This document shows positions 36,174 through 45,295 of a stretch of DNA of 58,277 bases, in pieces. The stretch comes from Candidatus Goldiibacteriota bacterium. GTDB lineage: Bacteria > Oederibacteriota > PGYV01 > DYJU01. Positions within the stretch are counted from its first letter, which is position 1; each line of letters starts with the position of its first letter. The stretch covers positions 1-58,277 of the forward strand of contig CALHNI010000023.1 of NCBI GenBank assembly GCA_938034975.1. Direction: 5' to 3'. The position numbers were made by a program, and so were the translations under genes. The notes under the pieces are model-generated. The model made no database searches. It saw only the letters and a list, made by a program, of their open reading frames with translations, and was not told the origin of the DNA.

Positions 36174-38882
36174 TCAGTATAAATAAACCCAATTAGAGGG
36201 CAACATCGTCCATTCCCGCATATCCCTCGTTTTATAGTATATTAAAAAAGTTCTGTTAAGTTCACCACCTTCAACTTGAAAATCAGCTGTTAATTCATAA
36301 CTTTTATTTTTATCTAGTTCAATTTCCATTGTCTGGATATTGTTCTCAAGATTATTAAATACAATTTTATTGTCTAAAAAAATTCTACATTGGGCATTTG
36401 ATTCTATTTTAAATAAATATTTTCCGGTTTTATCTGGTTTTAATATGCCCTTAAATTTAACTGAAAAAGGAACCGGAAATTCTGTAACATCATAAAATCT
36501 TTTGGGATAAAAAAATAAACTTTTTATTATTTCTGGTTTTCTATCCCATGCTCTCGCTCCATTCATATAGTAAAGCACTGCGCCATAAGGTTTTTCAGAT
36601 GCAAAAATATTCTCTGGTAAAAATAAATTTTGAGTATCGTTGTTTATTTTAATTTCAAACTTTTCTGTTATAACTCCTTTAAGATTAAAATAATGTATAC
36701 CCTGTTCAAGCGTTAAATTATTTCCATGCCTTACTACGATTCCATCAATTTTGATGTTCCATTTATTATCACCTGATGTCACTTTTACATTATCCTGTTT
36801 TTGTTTTAAATAAATACCAAAAAATAATTCAACTTCTTTGTTTAAAAATTTTCTTTTTAACTCTTCTGAATCAGGAGCTACCATTATTATTTCATTATTA
36901 TATTTACAAATTATTTTACGAAAATCATCAAAAGATTTTTCAGGCATAAAAATTTTCATAATATATTTTGATTTATTATAAGGATCCACTTCTTTATTTA
37001 AATTATTATCAATATTTACAAATTTATTTTCTTTTTGTTTAAATAATTCAATCTCTGCATCGGGAATTAAAATATTTATCTGTGCTTTTATACTTTCATA
37101 AAAAGGCTCTAAAAATATTAATTTATTTTCTGCTTTTCCAGAAAATAAAAATTCTTCAGGCGATTTAATTAAAGAATAATCTGTATTTTTAGGAATTAAA
37201 ATCACATTGCTGCTATTTGAAAAAATATACCGACTCGCAATAATTTTTATATCTTTATATTTTTTTAAATACTTTTCAATTTCTTTTCCCGCAATATACA
37301 AATGATGAGAAATTTCAACTAATTGTGGATGGTAATTGAAAAATCTATAAAAATAGTCATATATTACTTTGCCTATTGAAAAGTTTGCAGATAAAAAAAC
37401 TAACGTAATAACAAAAAAATTTAAAATTTTATTTTTATTTTTTTCAAACACTTTAATTATTATATCAGATGCAAATGCACTTAACATATAAATAGCTGGA
37501 AGAGCAACTATCATTCTACGTATATTTGGTTGTGGCGAACATCCCCCACCCAGCATTGAAGGAATCATTCCAGCTATGAAAATTCCTATAAAAAAAGCAG
37601 GTATAGGTTTGAAAAAAAACAATAAAGAAACAAAAAAACCCAAAGGAAATAATAATCCGCTTATTTGATCAAGTATTGGTTCATTTGCGATATGAAATGA
37701 GATATCACTATCAGCTTTAATATGAAACATGCCAGAATGTATAGGTAAATAATCAAAAAATGTTTTAAAATATCCTATAATACTATTACTTCTTTTATTG
37801 GGATCAACACTTTTTAAATATTCCCAGTAAATATCAGGTTCTTTGATTGCCATGAAAATTATAAAACCTGCTATTATGAAAAAACCTATTAAAAGCCAAA
37901 ACAAATTTGAAAAAGAAGGCAAATTTTTTCTGTCAAAAATAATAAGATAAAATAACCAGGCTAAAAATACCAAAGGTATAACACGACCAGGGATATACCC
38001 ATGTAATGACAATCCTATTGCTATACCAGAAATTAAAAAATCATAAAAATTTTTTGTTTTTATTCCTTTTATTAAAAAATACAGACCAAGGACAGGTGCA
38101 ACAAGTAAAATAGCACTAGCTAAAAAATTTCTTGATATTAAAAGATGAGTAAAATTTGCAGAATATAATACTGACGCAAAAGCAGCACTTACAGGTGATA
38201 CTAACTGTCTTGCAAGAAAATAAAAAGCAATAATTGAAAGAACACCCCATATCGCTCCTTCAATTCTAAAACTGCCTATGTTCCATCCAAAAATTTTTGC
38301 AAAAAATAGCCCCTGATAAGCAGTTGTTGTTGGCCATTCTGCACCCGCACCCATATGCCAGACAAATTTTCCTTTATTAAATCCATCACAATTTGAAACA
38401 ATAATAGCTTCATGACCATGAACCCCGGGCGGAAAATCATTCAATTTATAAAGCCTCATAACTATAATTAAAATTAGGAAAAAAAAGAAAAACCATTTCT
38501 CCCATGTTGCCATTTTGATCTGTTTATAATTAATTTCTCCATAATTTCCAAATATGTCTTTATTTAAATAAACTGTTATAGCCATAAAAACACTTGCTAT
38601 TATAAAAAAAATCAAACTTAATTCTGCTTTATTCTTAATTATAATTATACTAATGATACTCAACAATAAAGAAAATAAAATAAAAATAAAAGAAAAATCA
38701 ATTTTTTTCATACTAAAACTTTTTTTTATATCTCTTTGCCATGATTCAAAAAAAATAAAACCAATAATAAAAAAAGTAAAAAAAGTTAATATTAAACCTG
38801 TTATAATCTGGGATTTTATTATGAATATTTGACCCAAAACACCTGTTAAAATTGCCAAAATTAAAAGAAAACTTTTTATCAT
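36174..38882 (-). CDS. GT-C-like membrane protein with C-terminal PA14-like domain
   Basis: The 902-residue protein has about ten transmembrane helices in residues 1-500, with the first large loop after helix four or five (LNDFPPGVHGHEAIIVSNCDGF) in the position where GT-C glycosyltransferases (PMT/ArnT type) hold their acidic catalytic residues. The C-terminal part (about 500-902) is soluble; residues from about 760 (GAVLYYMNGARAWDR, FSVKFKGILKPDKTGKYLFKIESN) look like a PA14 sugar-binding domain. A role in glycosylating lipids or surface proteins is inferred. The ATG at 38882 is preferred over the TTG before it. Confidence 0.75.
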   Translation of the reverse strand: MIKSFLLILAILTGVLGQIFIIKSQIITGLILTFFTFFIIGFIFFESWQRDIKKSFSMKKIDFSFIFILFSLLLSIISIIIIKNKAELSLIFFIIASVFMAITVYLNKDIFGNYGEINYKQIKMATWEKWFFFFFLILIIVMRLYKLNDFPPGVHGHEAIIVSNCDGFNKGKFVWHMGAGAEWPTTTAYQGLFFAKIFGWNIGSFRIEGAIWGVLSIIAFYFLARQLVSPVSAAFASVLYSANFTHLLISRNFLASAILLVAPVLGLYFLIKGIKTKNFYDFLISGIAIGLSLHGYIPGRVIPLVFLAWLFYLIIFDRKNLPSFSNLFWLLIGFFIIAGFIIFMAIKEPDIYWEYLKSVDPNKRSNSIIGYFKTFFDYLPIHSGMFHIKADSDISFHIANEPILDQISGLLFPLGFFVSLLFFFKPIPAFFIGIFIAGMIPSMLGGGCSPQPNIRRMIVALPAIYMLSAFASDIIIKVFEKNKNKILNFFVITLVFLSANFSIGKVIYDYFYRFFNYHPQLVEISHHLYIAGKEIEKYLKKYKDIKIIASRYIFSNSSNVILIPKNTDYSLIKSPEEFLFSGKAENKLIFLEPFYESIKAQINILIPDAEIELFKQKENKFVNIDNNLNKEVDPYNKSKYIMKIFMPEKSFDDFRKIICKYNNEIIMVAPDSEELKRKFLNKEVELFFGIYLKQKQDNVKVTSGDNKWNIKIDGIVVRHGNNLTLEQGIHYFNLKGVITEKFEIKINNDTQNLFLPENIFASEKPYGAVLYYMNGARAWDRKPEIIKSLFFYPKRFYDVTEFPVPFSVKFKGILKPDKTGKYLFKIESNAQCRIFLDNKIVFNNLENNIQTMEIELDKNKSYELTADFQVEGGELNRTFLIYYKTRDMREWTMLPSNWVYLY

Positions 38883-38928
38883 CAATAACCCTTTAATATT
38901 TTATTTGAGTTTATATTTTATCATAACA

Positions 38929-39122
38929 CCTGAAAATCGCAATAAAAATTGCGCTCTGAAAAACGCATTAGCGTTTTTCAGAGGAAAAAAGAAAATATAA
39001 AAAAAGTTAATAAAAAATTAAAAAAACAGGTGAATTAAAGTAAAGCACTATAAAAATATTAAACAAAAAAGACAAAAATATTTTATTTTTTTGTAAAAAC
39101 GCATTTTTTAATGCGTTTTTAC
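38929..39122 (-). repeat. Bipartite hairpin element, complete copy with doubled B
   Basis: In plus-strand order: a truncated B dyad (38929-38953, left arm CCTGAAAATCGC and inner 6-bp stem CGCAAT/ATTGCG), then a perfect 13-bp B stem (38954-38983, CTCTGAAAAACGC and GCGTTTTTCAGAG, loop ATTA), the spacer, and a perfect 13-bp A stem (39093-39122, GTAAAAACGCATT and AATGCGTTTTTAC). The second B seems inserted into the right arm of the first. Confidence 0.8.
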
Positions 39123-39240
39123 GGTGCGATTTTCCACAAGAAAAATAAAATTTTTAAAACTATACTTATGTTTTATTTTAAATTAAAAGATAGACGAATA
39201 AAAGTAATGAATTATAAAAATTAATGTGTTTTTATGGGGA
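39123..39240 (-). repeat. Second, decayed hairpin element abutting the first
   Basis: A B remnant (GCGATTTTCCAC) is followed by the type-I spacer in reverse (TTTTATTTTAAATTAAAA, GAATAAAAGTAATGAATTAT) and an A-arm remnant (GTGTTTTTATGGG). The A-arm end overlaps the nrdG stop codon. It forms a head-to-tail tandem with the element at 38929-39122. Confidence 0.6.
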
Positions 39241-39954
39241 TATTTTAATGTTTTCAGATAACCTTAAAATGTTATTAATTTTTACTTTTTTTACATATTT
39301 ACCTGCAATTTGTGCAAATTTTTCTAATACAGATTCTTCATAAGGTAATATCTCTTGATAATTAGTATCAAAAGTTTTTTCATTACTAAATTGCTGTAAA
39401 ATATATAAATTTGCATCTTTTATCAGATGTGCAATTTTTTCTATATCTGCTTCGTTTACAATATCCGGAACACATGTTGTCCTAAAATTATAATTAATCC
39501 CTGAATTTTTTATTATATCAATTGATCTTATTATTCTATTTATATCAATATTTACTCCGCAGGCAAAAGCATATTTATCCGTGGATGTTTTTATATCCAT
39601 TGAAATATAATCAATCAAATCTGCTTTTAATAATCTTTCTATTACTTCTGGCAAATAACCATTTGTATCCAGTTTTATACTTAATCCTGTTTCTTTTATT
39701 TTTAACAAAAAATTCTCTATATCATCCTGTAAAGTCGGTTCACCTCCTGTTATAACAACAGCATCTATAAAATCTTTTCTTTTATTTATTTCATCTAAAA
39801 TAAAAAAATCTTCAATTATATTTTCGTTTTTTTCAATTAAATCAACATTATGGCAGAATGGACATTTGAAATTACACGGCGAAGTAAAAATAATTGAACA
39901 AATTTTATCCGGATAATCAATAAGCGAAATCCCTGTAAAACCACTTATATGCAT
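39232..39954 (-). CDS. nrdG: Anaerobic ribonucleotide reductase activating enzyme (NrdG-like radical SAM)
   Basis: The 240-residue radical-SAM protein has the CX3CX2C motif (C27, C31, C34 in SPCNFKCPFCHN), VVITGGEPTLQ and LDTNG, as in NrdG2-type activases. It is inferred to generate the glycyl radical on the class III reductase. It follows the small glycyl-radical-domain gene by 17 bp, in the operon nrdD, small subunit, nrdG. Its final codons lie inside a hairpin element: the TAA stop is part of a CCCATAAAAACAC arm. Confidence 0.88.
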   Translation of the reverse strand: MHISGFTGISLIDYPDKICSIIFTSPCNFKCPFCHNVDLIEKNENIIEDFFILDEINKRKDFIDAVVITGGEPTLQDDIENFLLKIKETGLSIKLDTNGYLPEVIERLLKADLIDYISMDIKTSTDKYAFACGVNIDINRIIRSIDIIKNSGINYNFRTTCVPDIVNEADIEKIAHLIKDANLYILQQFSNEKTFDTNYQEILPYEESVLEKFAQIAGKYVKKVKINNILRLSENIKISP

Positions 39955-39971
39955 ATTATTAAAAAAATGAT

Positions 39972-40175
39972 TTATTGCGCATTAATTACAGCAGGATCCT
40001 TTTCTATTTCAAAAGTAACCCTCTGTGAAAATTCTTCCTGTTTTCCATTATTCCATTGTTTAACTGGTCTGAAATAACCAACTATCCTGCTATAAACTTC
40101 ACATTCTGTTCCTTTTACGTTAATTAGTTCTTTTTCTAATTCTTCAATCCTTTTTAAAATTTCTTCCTTTTGCAT
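39972..40175 (-). CDS. Separate glycyl-radical domain of class III ribonucleotide reductase
   Basis: The 67-residue protein begins with a helix (KEEILKRIEELEKELINV) and then has CEVYSRIVGYFRPVKQWNNGKQEEF, the glycyl-radical segment that in most NrdD proteins is the C-terminus; G33 is the expected radical glycine. NrdD in front lacks that segment. The small gene has its own AAAGGAGG 7 bases before the ATG and starts 25 bp after the nrdD stop codon, so it is translated independently and is not a frameshift. It is inferred to complete the reductase in trans. Confidence 0.85.
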   Translation of the reverse strand: MQKEEILKRIEELEKELINVKGTECEVYSRIVGYFRPVKQWNNGKQEEFSQRVTFEIEKDPAVINAQ

Positions 40176-40200
40176 TTAAATACCTCCTTTAATAATTTTT

Positions 40201-42246
40201 TTAATTTATTGAAATCTTTTCTTTTAATTCAATTATCTCTTTTCTTATTGCCTGCTGCTTTTCTGATTTACATTTAGGACATTCTTCATATTCACCAGCA
40301 ATATATCCATGCACAGGACATACGCTGAAAGTAGGTGTTATACTATAATAAGGAAGATGAAACTGCTGTGCTATCTTTTTTACTAATTTTTTGGTTGCTT
40401 CTATTGAATTCAATCTTTCTCCTATAAAGACATGAAAAACTGTCCCACCTGTATATCTTGTTTGCAATGCATCCTGGTGTTTTAATGCTTCAAAAATATC
40501 CTTGGTATAATAAACAGGTAACTGGGTTGAATTTGTATAATATGGTTCTTTTATGCCCATTGTTTTTATATCAGGATATTTTTCTTTGTCAATTTTTGCC
40601 AATCTGTACGATGTTCCTTCTGCAGGGGTTGCTTCCAGATTATAAAAATTCCCTGTTTCTTCCTGGTATTTTAATAATTTTTCTCTCATGAATTCTAAAA
40701 CTTCCAAAGCAAAACTTTTTCCTTCTTCACTTGCTATGTCCTTTCCCATAAAATTAAGAATTGCTTCATTCATACCGACAAGTCCTATTGTTGAAAAATG
40801 ATTAGCCCAGTAATGCCCAACCTGCAATTTTACCTTTTCAAGATAATGTTTTGAATAGGGATAAAGTCCTTCTTCTGTCATTCTTTCAAGAATTTTTCTT
40901 TTAATTTCCAGACTTTCCTTTGCAATATCCATCAGATATAAAAGTTCTCTGAAAAATCCTTCTCTATTATTTTTAAATCTATAACCTAACCTCGGCATGT
41001 TTATTGTAACAACACCTATTGAACCGGTTAATGGATTTGAGCCAAAAAGTCCTCCTCCTCTTTTTCTTAAAACCCTGTTATCAAGGCGTAAACGACAACA
41101 CATAGAACGAGCATCTTCTGGTTTCATATCAGATTGAATAAAATTGGCAAAATAAGGAATACCATATTTAGCAGTCATTTCCCATATTGGATCTAATTCT
41201 TTATTATCCCAGTCAAAATCCTTTGTAATATTATAAGTTGGTATTGGAAAAGTAAATATCCTGCCTTTTGCATCGCCTTCTAACATTATTTCAGCGAATG
41301 CTTTGTTTATCATATACATTTCTTTCTGGAATTCCCCATAAGAAGAATCCATAAGTTCGCCACCTATTATAACTGGTTCTTCTTTCATATTTTCCGGTAC
41401 AGTTATATCCATGGTTATATTTGTAAAAGGTGTCTGGAAACCAACTCTTGTTGGAATATTCATATTAAACAAAAACCTTCGCATCGCTCTTTTCACATCG
41501 CCATAAGATAAATTCTCATATCGTATAAAAGGTGCTAAAAGCGTATCAAAATTTGCAAAAGCCTGCGCACCTGCGGCTTCACCCTGTAATGTATAAAAAA
41601 AGTTGACTATCTGACCAAGTGCAGATTCTAAATGCCTTGGTGGTGCTGATTCAATTTTTCCTTCCACACCGCCAAACCCCCTGAAAAGTAAATCTTTTAA
41701 ATCCCAGCCGCAACAATAAACAGAAAGTAAACCCAAATCATGTATATGAAAATCACCATCGTTGTGTGCTTTTTTAATTTCCGGAGTATATATTTTATTT
41801 AACCAGTAAGTGGATGTAACAATAGAAGAAATATGGTTATTAAGCCCCTGAAGCGAATAGCTCATATTAGAATTTTCTTTTATACGCCAATCTAATTTTC
41901 TTAAATAATCTTCTATAAGGGTTGCAGAATCTTTTAAAAGATTTTTCACTTCACGAATTTTAGCATGTTGATCTCTGTATAATATATATGATTTAGCAAT
42001 TGTTGTATATCCATTATTTATCAATGTTGTTTCAACAAGGTCCTGAACATTTTCTACCGTTGGAACCCTGCCATCTTTATATACAACATTAAGTATTGCA
42101 ACAACCTGATCAGATATTTTTTCTGCTTTTTGTTTTTCAAAATCATTATTTGCTTTAAATGCTTTGAATATTGCCTCTGTGATTTTTGCTTTGTCAAAAT
42201 CAACAATTCTGCCATCACGTTTAATTATATACTTTATTTCTGACAT
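40201..42246 (-). CDS. nrdD: Class III (anaerobic) ribonucleotide reductase, catalytic subunit without the radical domain
   Basis: The 681-residue protein reduces ribonucleoside triphosphates under anoxic conditions. It has an N-terminal ATP-cone (about 3-95), the NrdD core with NNHISSIVTSTYWLNKIYTPE, DLGLLSVYCCGWDLKDLL and ARSMCCRLRLD, and a C-terminal metal site CPVHGY and CPKC. The sequence stops soon after, at a helix ending KEKISIN, before the usual VYSRxxGY glycyl-radical segment, which is encoded by the next gene. GGGAGTTTATTAT precedes the start. Four candidate NrdR boxes lie upstream. Confidence 0.93.
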   Translation of the reverse strand: MSEIKYIIKRDGRIVDFDKAKITEAIFKAFKANNDFEKQKAEKISDQVVAILNVVYKDGRVPTVENVQDLVETTLINNGYTTIAKSYILYRDQHAKIREVKNLLKDSATLIEDYLRKLDWRIKENSNMSYSLQGLNNHISSIVTSTYWLNKIYTPEIKKAHNDGDFHIHDLGLLSVYCCGWDLKDLLFRGFGGVEGKIESAPPRHLESALGQIVNFFYTLQGEAAGAQAFANFDTLLAPFIRYENLSYGDVKRAMRRFLFNMNIPTRVGFQTPFTNITMDITVPENMKEEPVIIGGELMDSSYGEFQKEMYMINKAFAEIMLEGDAKGRIFTFPIPTYNITKDFDWDNKELDPIWEMTAKYGIPYFANFIQSDMKPEDARSMCCRLRLDNRVLRKRGGGLFGSNPLTGSIGVVTINMPRLGYRFKNNREGFFRELLYLMDIAKESLEIKRKILERMTEEGLYPYSKHYLEKVKLQVGHYWANHFSTIGLVGMNEAILNFMGKDIASEEGKSFALEVLEFMREKLLKYQEETGNFYNLEATPAEGTSYRLAKIDKEKYPDIKTMGIKEPYYTNSTQLPVYYTKDIFEALKHQDALQTRYTGGTVFHVFIGERLNSIEATKKLVKKIAQQFHLPYYSITPTFSVCPVHGYIAGEYEECPKCKSEKQQAIRKEIIELKEKISIN

Positions 42247-42330
42247 ATAATAAACTCCCTTCTTTAATTTTTGTAATTAATTTATTTAATGTAATAATAA
42301 TAAAAAAAAATTAATTTGTCAAGAAAAAAA

Positions 42331-42465
42331 ACAATATATTGTATGTGTTTTTTTTTTGCACACAATAGATTGTATTATTTATATTTATTTTCAGTTTAAA
42401 AACTTTATTTTTCAAATATATTGTGTATTTTTTATATTTATTTTTCAATAAATACAATATATTGT
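42331..42465 (-). promoter_or_regulatory. Four phased NrdR boxes upstream of nrdD
   Basis: Sites at 42331-42342 and 42454-42465 are perfect ACAATATATTGT palindromes; 42362-42373 reads ACAATAGATTGT; 42413-42424 reads CAAATATATTGT. These match the NrdR consensus ACACAATATATTGTGT. Centre-to-centre distances are 31, 51 and 41 bp, near 3, 5 and 4 helical turns, so all four face the same side of the DNA. Repression of the reductase operon by NrdR is inferred; nrdR itself is not in the window. Confidence 0.75.
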
Positions 42466-42542
42466 GTAAAATTGTATTTTTTTATTTTTTTGTTAATTTT
42501 TGTTATTGATTAATTGTAAATTAAAATTTTTATGAATTTTTA

Positions 42543-42722
42543 CCAGAAATTCTCATTATTAGAAGATTGCCATTTTCAGTAGAAAAAACACCAAAATACT
42601 ATTATTAATTTAAAAAAACCGGGTAATAAAATAATGCATTATAAAAATAAAAATTTATTGAATAAATATAATAAAAAATTTTGTTTTTTCATAAAAACGC
42701 GTTTTTCTAACGCGTTTTTACG
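42543..42722 (-). repeat. Bipartite hairpin element, complete A with decayed B
   Basis: Plus-strand order is B (42543-42580, decayed: CCAGAAATTCTC and CATTTTCAG), spacer (GGGTAATAAAATAATGCATT, ATAAAAATAAAAA) and A (42690-42722), arms CATAAAAACGCGTT and AACGCGTTTTTACG with one mismatch. With the NrdR boxes it accounts for most of the 549-bp gap between nrdD and the HD-protein gene. Confidence 0.7.
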
Positions 42723-42795
42723 GTTTTAAAATACTATTGACCTAAAAAAAATTTAATGTTTAAATCTATAAAAAATAAATGAAAGGAAAATAAAA

Positions 42796-43407
42796 ATGGC
42801 AAAATTTGATTTTGAATCTTTAAAAAATGATTATTATTCCCTTCTTAAAAAGATTAGTGTTCGCAAAGGTGTAAATGAACTGAATACCTATCTTGAAAAA
42901 CATGGTCTGTTTAAAGCACCGGCTTCTACAAAATATCATCTCTGCACAGAAGGTGGTCTTGTTTTTCACTCTGTTAATGTTGCTAAACTTGCTATTGAAT
43001 TAAAAAAAATATTATTAACCGATATATCTGATGAATCAGTAATTTTATGTGCTCTTTTTCATGATTGTCATAAAGTTACAGATGGTTTTTCAAATACCAC
43101 CTATATAAAAAATGAATCTAATGATTCAGAAAAACAGCCTTACCTGTGGAATAAAAATCAATTTAGTTTTTCAGGTGCGCATAAAAGTTTACTTATAATA
43201 TCTCATTTTGTTGAATTAACATGCGATGAGATGCAGGCAATTGCGTATCATGATGGTCCTTATGTTCAAGCCTGGGAAGATATTGCTTCAGATCCTTATC
43301 CATTGACATTTTTAATTCATTTTGCCGACTTGTGGTCAACCTGGGTAATTGAAAAAGGAAAGGATAAAATAATTTTTAATAAAAAATTTTTAGAAGATTC
43401 ATTATAA
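42796..43407 (+). CDS. HD-domain hydrolase
   Basis: The 203-residue protein has the HD superfamily metal motif: H58 in GGLVFHSVNVAKLA, H89-D90 in CALFHDCHKV, a His in IAYHDGPY and a terminal Asp in HFADLWSTW. HD proteins cleave phosphate esters of nucleotides or nucleic acids, but the substrate cannot be read here. GAAAGGAAAATAAAA precedes the ATG. It is first of a two-gene plus-strand operon with a GGCT-like gene. Confidence 0.85.
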   Translation: MAKFDFESLKNDYYSLLKKISVRKGVNELNTYLEKHGLFKAPASTKYHLCTEGGLVFHSVNVAKLAIELKKILLTDISDESVILCALFHDCHKVTDGFSNTTYIKNESNDSEKQPYLWNKNQFSFSGAHKSLLIISHFVELTCDEMQAIAYHDGPYVQAWEDIASDPYPLTFLIHFADLWSTWVIEKGKDKIIFNKKFLEDSL

Positions 43408-43412
43408 TCACT

Positions 43413-43802
43413 ATGGAAAAAATAAAATTATTTGTATATGGACTTTTAAAAAGTGGAAGTATTTTTTATGATACACATCTAAAATCCAAAGTAGTTGAAA
43501 AACATAAAGCATTTACAAAAGCAAATCTTTATTATCTGCCAAACTTTAGCTGTCCTGCTATATGCTACGGAGACGGCATAGTAGAAGGAGAATTGTTGGT
43601 TTTTAATGACCCTGGTATTTTGAAAATTACAGATGAATTTGAAGAGTATTATGAAAATTCTCCTGACTCTTCACTTTTTAAAAGAACAAAAATTGAAATT
43701 TTTTATGAAAATAAAGAAAAAGACATTTCTTTTGCCTATATTATGAGTAAAAATGATATTTTAAAATATGGTGGTATGAAAATAGAAAAAGGATCTTTTT
43801 AA
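43413..43802 (+). CDS. Gamma-glutamylcyclotransferase-like (AIG2/GGCT fold) protein
   Basis: The 129-residue protein starts with LFVYGLLKSGSIFYD, the substrate-binding loop of the GGCT fold, and has VEGELLVFND followed by an acidic ITDEFEEYY helix that would hold the catalytic Glu. Members release 5-oxoproline from gamma-glutamyl peptides or amines. It begins 5 bp after the HD gene and lacks its own clear ribosome-binding site, so coupling is likely. The substrate is unknown. Confidence 0.8.
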   Translation: MEKIKLFVYGLLKSGSIFYDTHLKSKVVEKHKAFTKANLYYLPNFSCPAICYGDGIVEGELLVFNDPGILKITDEFEEYYENSPDSSLFKRTKIEIFYENKEKDISFAYIMSKNDILKYGGMKIEKGSF

Positions 43803-43816
43803 ATAAAATTCACCTT

Positions 43817-44563
43817 TCATGGTTTTAAACCAGAAGAAATTGGACCATATTCCCATGAAATTTCTTTTCTGTATTCGTGTAATTTAGTACTAAATTCTTT
43901 TATTTTTGAAATTGGAATTTTGGGCCATCTGTCTTCTTTTTTCAATGTCCTTATATAAAAAATTCCTTTACCTTCTTTAGCCAATGTATAAAATTCATTG
44001 ATTGTAGGTGTATTTGAAAATTGATATAAAATAAATTGCCATGGCATTTTAACTGTTTCAAATTTCCTTATATCAAAATATTCTTTATTGAAACTTTTGA
44101 TAATTAATTCGTATTTATTGTCAGGTCCTTTTTCCTTTGAAATACCATTATTTATCATCAAAAAAATTTTGGGCAACTCATTTTCAGGAATTCTTTTTAT
44201 AAAAATATAAGGTTTGGGAGTATAAGTATAAGCGAGTTCAACTTTTATAAAATCTCTTATTATCTCCTGTTTTTTTACAATATCTATTGCCAGATATTGT
44301 CTATACGGACTTGCTTTGTTTTCTATTTCGCTTTCTGTCTTTTTTATTTTATAAGGAATAATAATTTCTTTTTCCCCATCTTCATCAAGGTCATAATATA
44401 AAATATAACCTATTTTTTTCCCATCTTCAGGATTTAATATCATAACAGGCGTTCTGCTTTTATCAGCATACTTTTTTGCAATATTAAATTGATTTTCCTG
44501 GTTTTGTGAAAAAATATTAAAATAAATAAATATAAATATAATAAAATAAATATTCTGTTTCAT
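43817..44563 (-). CDS. Exported protein of unknown function (248 residues)
   Basis: The protein has a signal peptide (about 1-19), then a mixed alpha/beta sequence with GYILYYDLDEDGEKEIIIPYKI, a DxDxDG-type segment as seen in calcium loops or FG-GAP-like repeats. No family is recognised. It lies 54 bp after another exported-protein gene (44618-45223) in the same direction, with a GGAAAAACAAATG start region. It converges with the GGCT gene at a distance of 14 bp. Confidence 0.7.
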   Translation of the reverse strand: MKQNIYFIIFIFIYFNIFSQNQENQFNIAKKYADKSRTPVMILNPEDGKKIGYILYYDLDEDGEKEIIIPYKIKKTESEIENKASPYRQYLAIDIVKKQEIIRDFIKVELAYTYTPKPYIFIKRIPENELPKIFLMINNGISKEKGPDNKYELIIKSFNKEYFDIRKFETVKMPWQFILYQFSNTPTINEFYTLAKEGKGIFYIRTLKKEDRWPKIPISKIKEFSTKLHEYRKEISWEYGPISSGLKP

Positions 44564-44617
44564 TTGTTTTTCCTTTTTAAAAAAACAGAGAAAATTTCCT
44601 TTGTTTTTTTATAACAA

Positions 44618-45223
44618 TTATTTTTTCTTTTCTTCTGCGGGTTTAGTTTGTGATGTTGTTTCTGCTTCTTGTTTTAAATTATTTTTAATAAACTCTTTTA
44701 CCCAATTTATAAATTGTAAATTGCTTTCTATTTTATCTTTTGGTCCTGTTGTTGATTTGGCTTCTTTTGTATTAGCTGTTTCCGCAGGTTCTTCTTCTTT
44801 TAATAACCCTTTCCCTTCATTTAGTATATTTTCTGCTTCGTCAAGTAAATTTGCCTGAAGATTAAAAAGTTCTGCTATTTCTGTCTGGTAAACAATTTTT
44901 TCTTTACCTGTTTTCATTTCAGAAAGTTTCTGCAATTTTTCTTCATACCCGGTTAATATTTTAAACTGCTTAATCAGAGAATATGCTGCATTATTATACT
45001 GCCATAATTGAATATCCGGAGTTGCTGATTTCCCTGCAAGTTGTGCTGCTTTTATATAATTTGCAACAGCATTAAAGGTATCACCTGCACCTTCTGCTTC
45101 TACAGCTAACTCTTTTGCTTTCTTATATGCTTTGTAGTCTTCAATATTTGTCCATGCGGCAAAAGATAAAGTTGAAAAAGCAATTAATAAAATACAACTG
45201 ATATAAACTAAAATTTTCCGCAT
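44618..45223 (-). CDS. Exported helical protein of unknown function (201 residues)
   Basis: The signal peptide covers about residues 1-22 (ending SFA). The mature part is helical with TPR-like stretches (YIKAAQLAGK, YNNAAYSLIKQF, ELFNLQANLLDEAENIL), a low-complexity Glu/Thr/Lys linker (about 145-165), and a charged tail ending EEKKK. The start has AAGGAGGTCAAGGG upstream. It may form a complex with the next exported protein; function unknown. Confidence 0.7.
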   Translation of the reverse strand: MRKILVYISCILLIAFSTLSFAAWTNIEDYKAYKKAKELAVEAEGAGDTFNAVANYIKAAQLAGKSATPDIQLWQYNNAAYSLIKQFKILTGYEEKLQKLSEMKTGKEKIVYQTEIAELFNLQANLLDEAENILNEGKGLLKEEEPAETANTKEAKSTTGPKDKIESNLQFINWVKEFIKNNLKQEAETTSQTKPAEEKKK

Positions 45224-45295
45224 ATCCCTTGACCTCCTTTTTTATTTTCTATTATTATATATAATTAATTTTTATTTTCAATAGTTTTTTTAACA

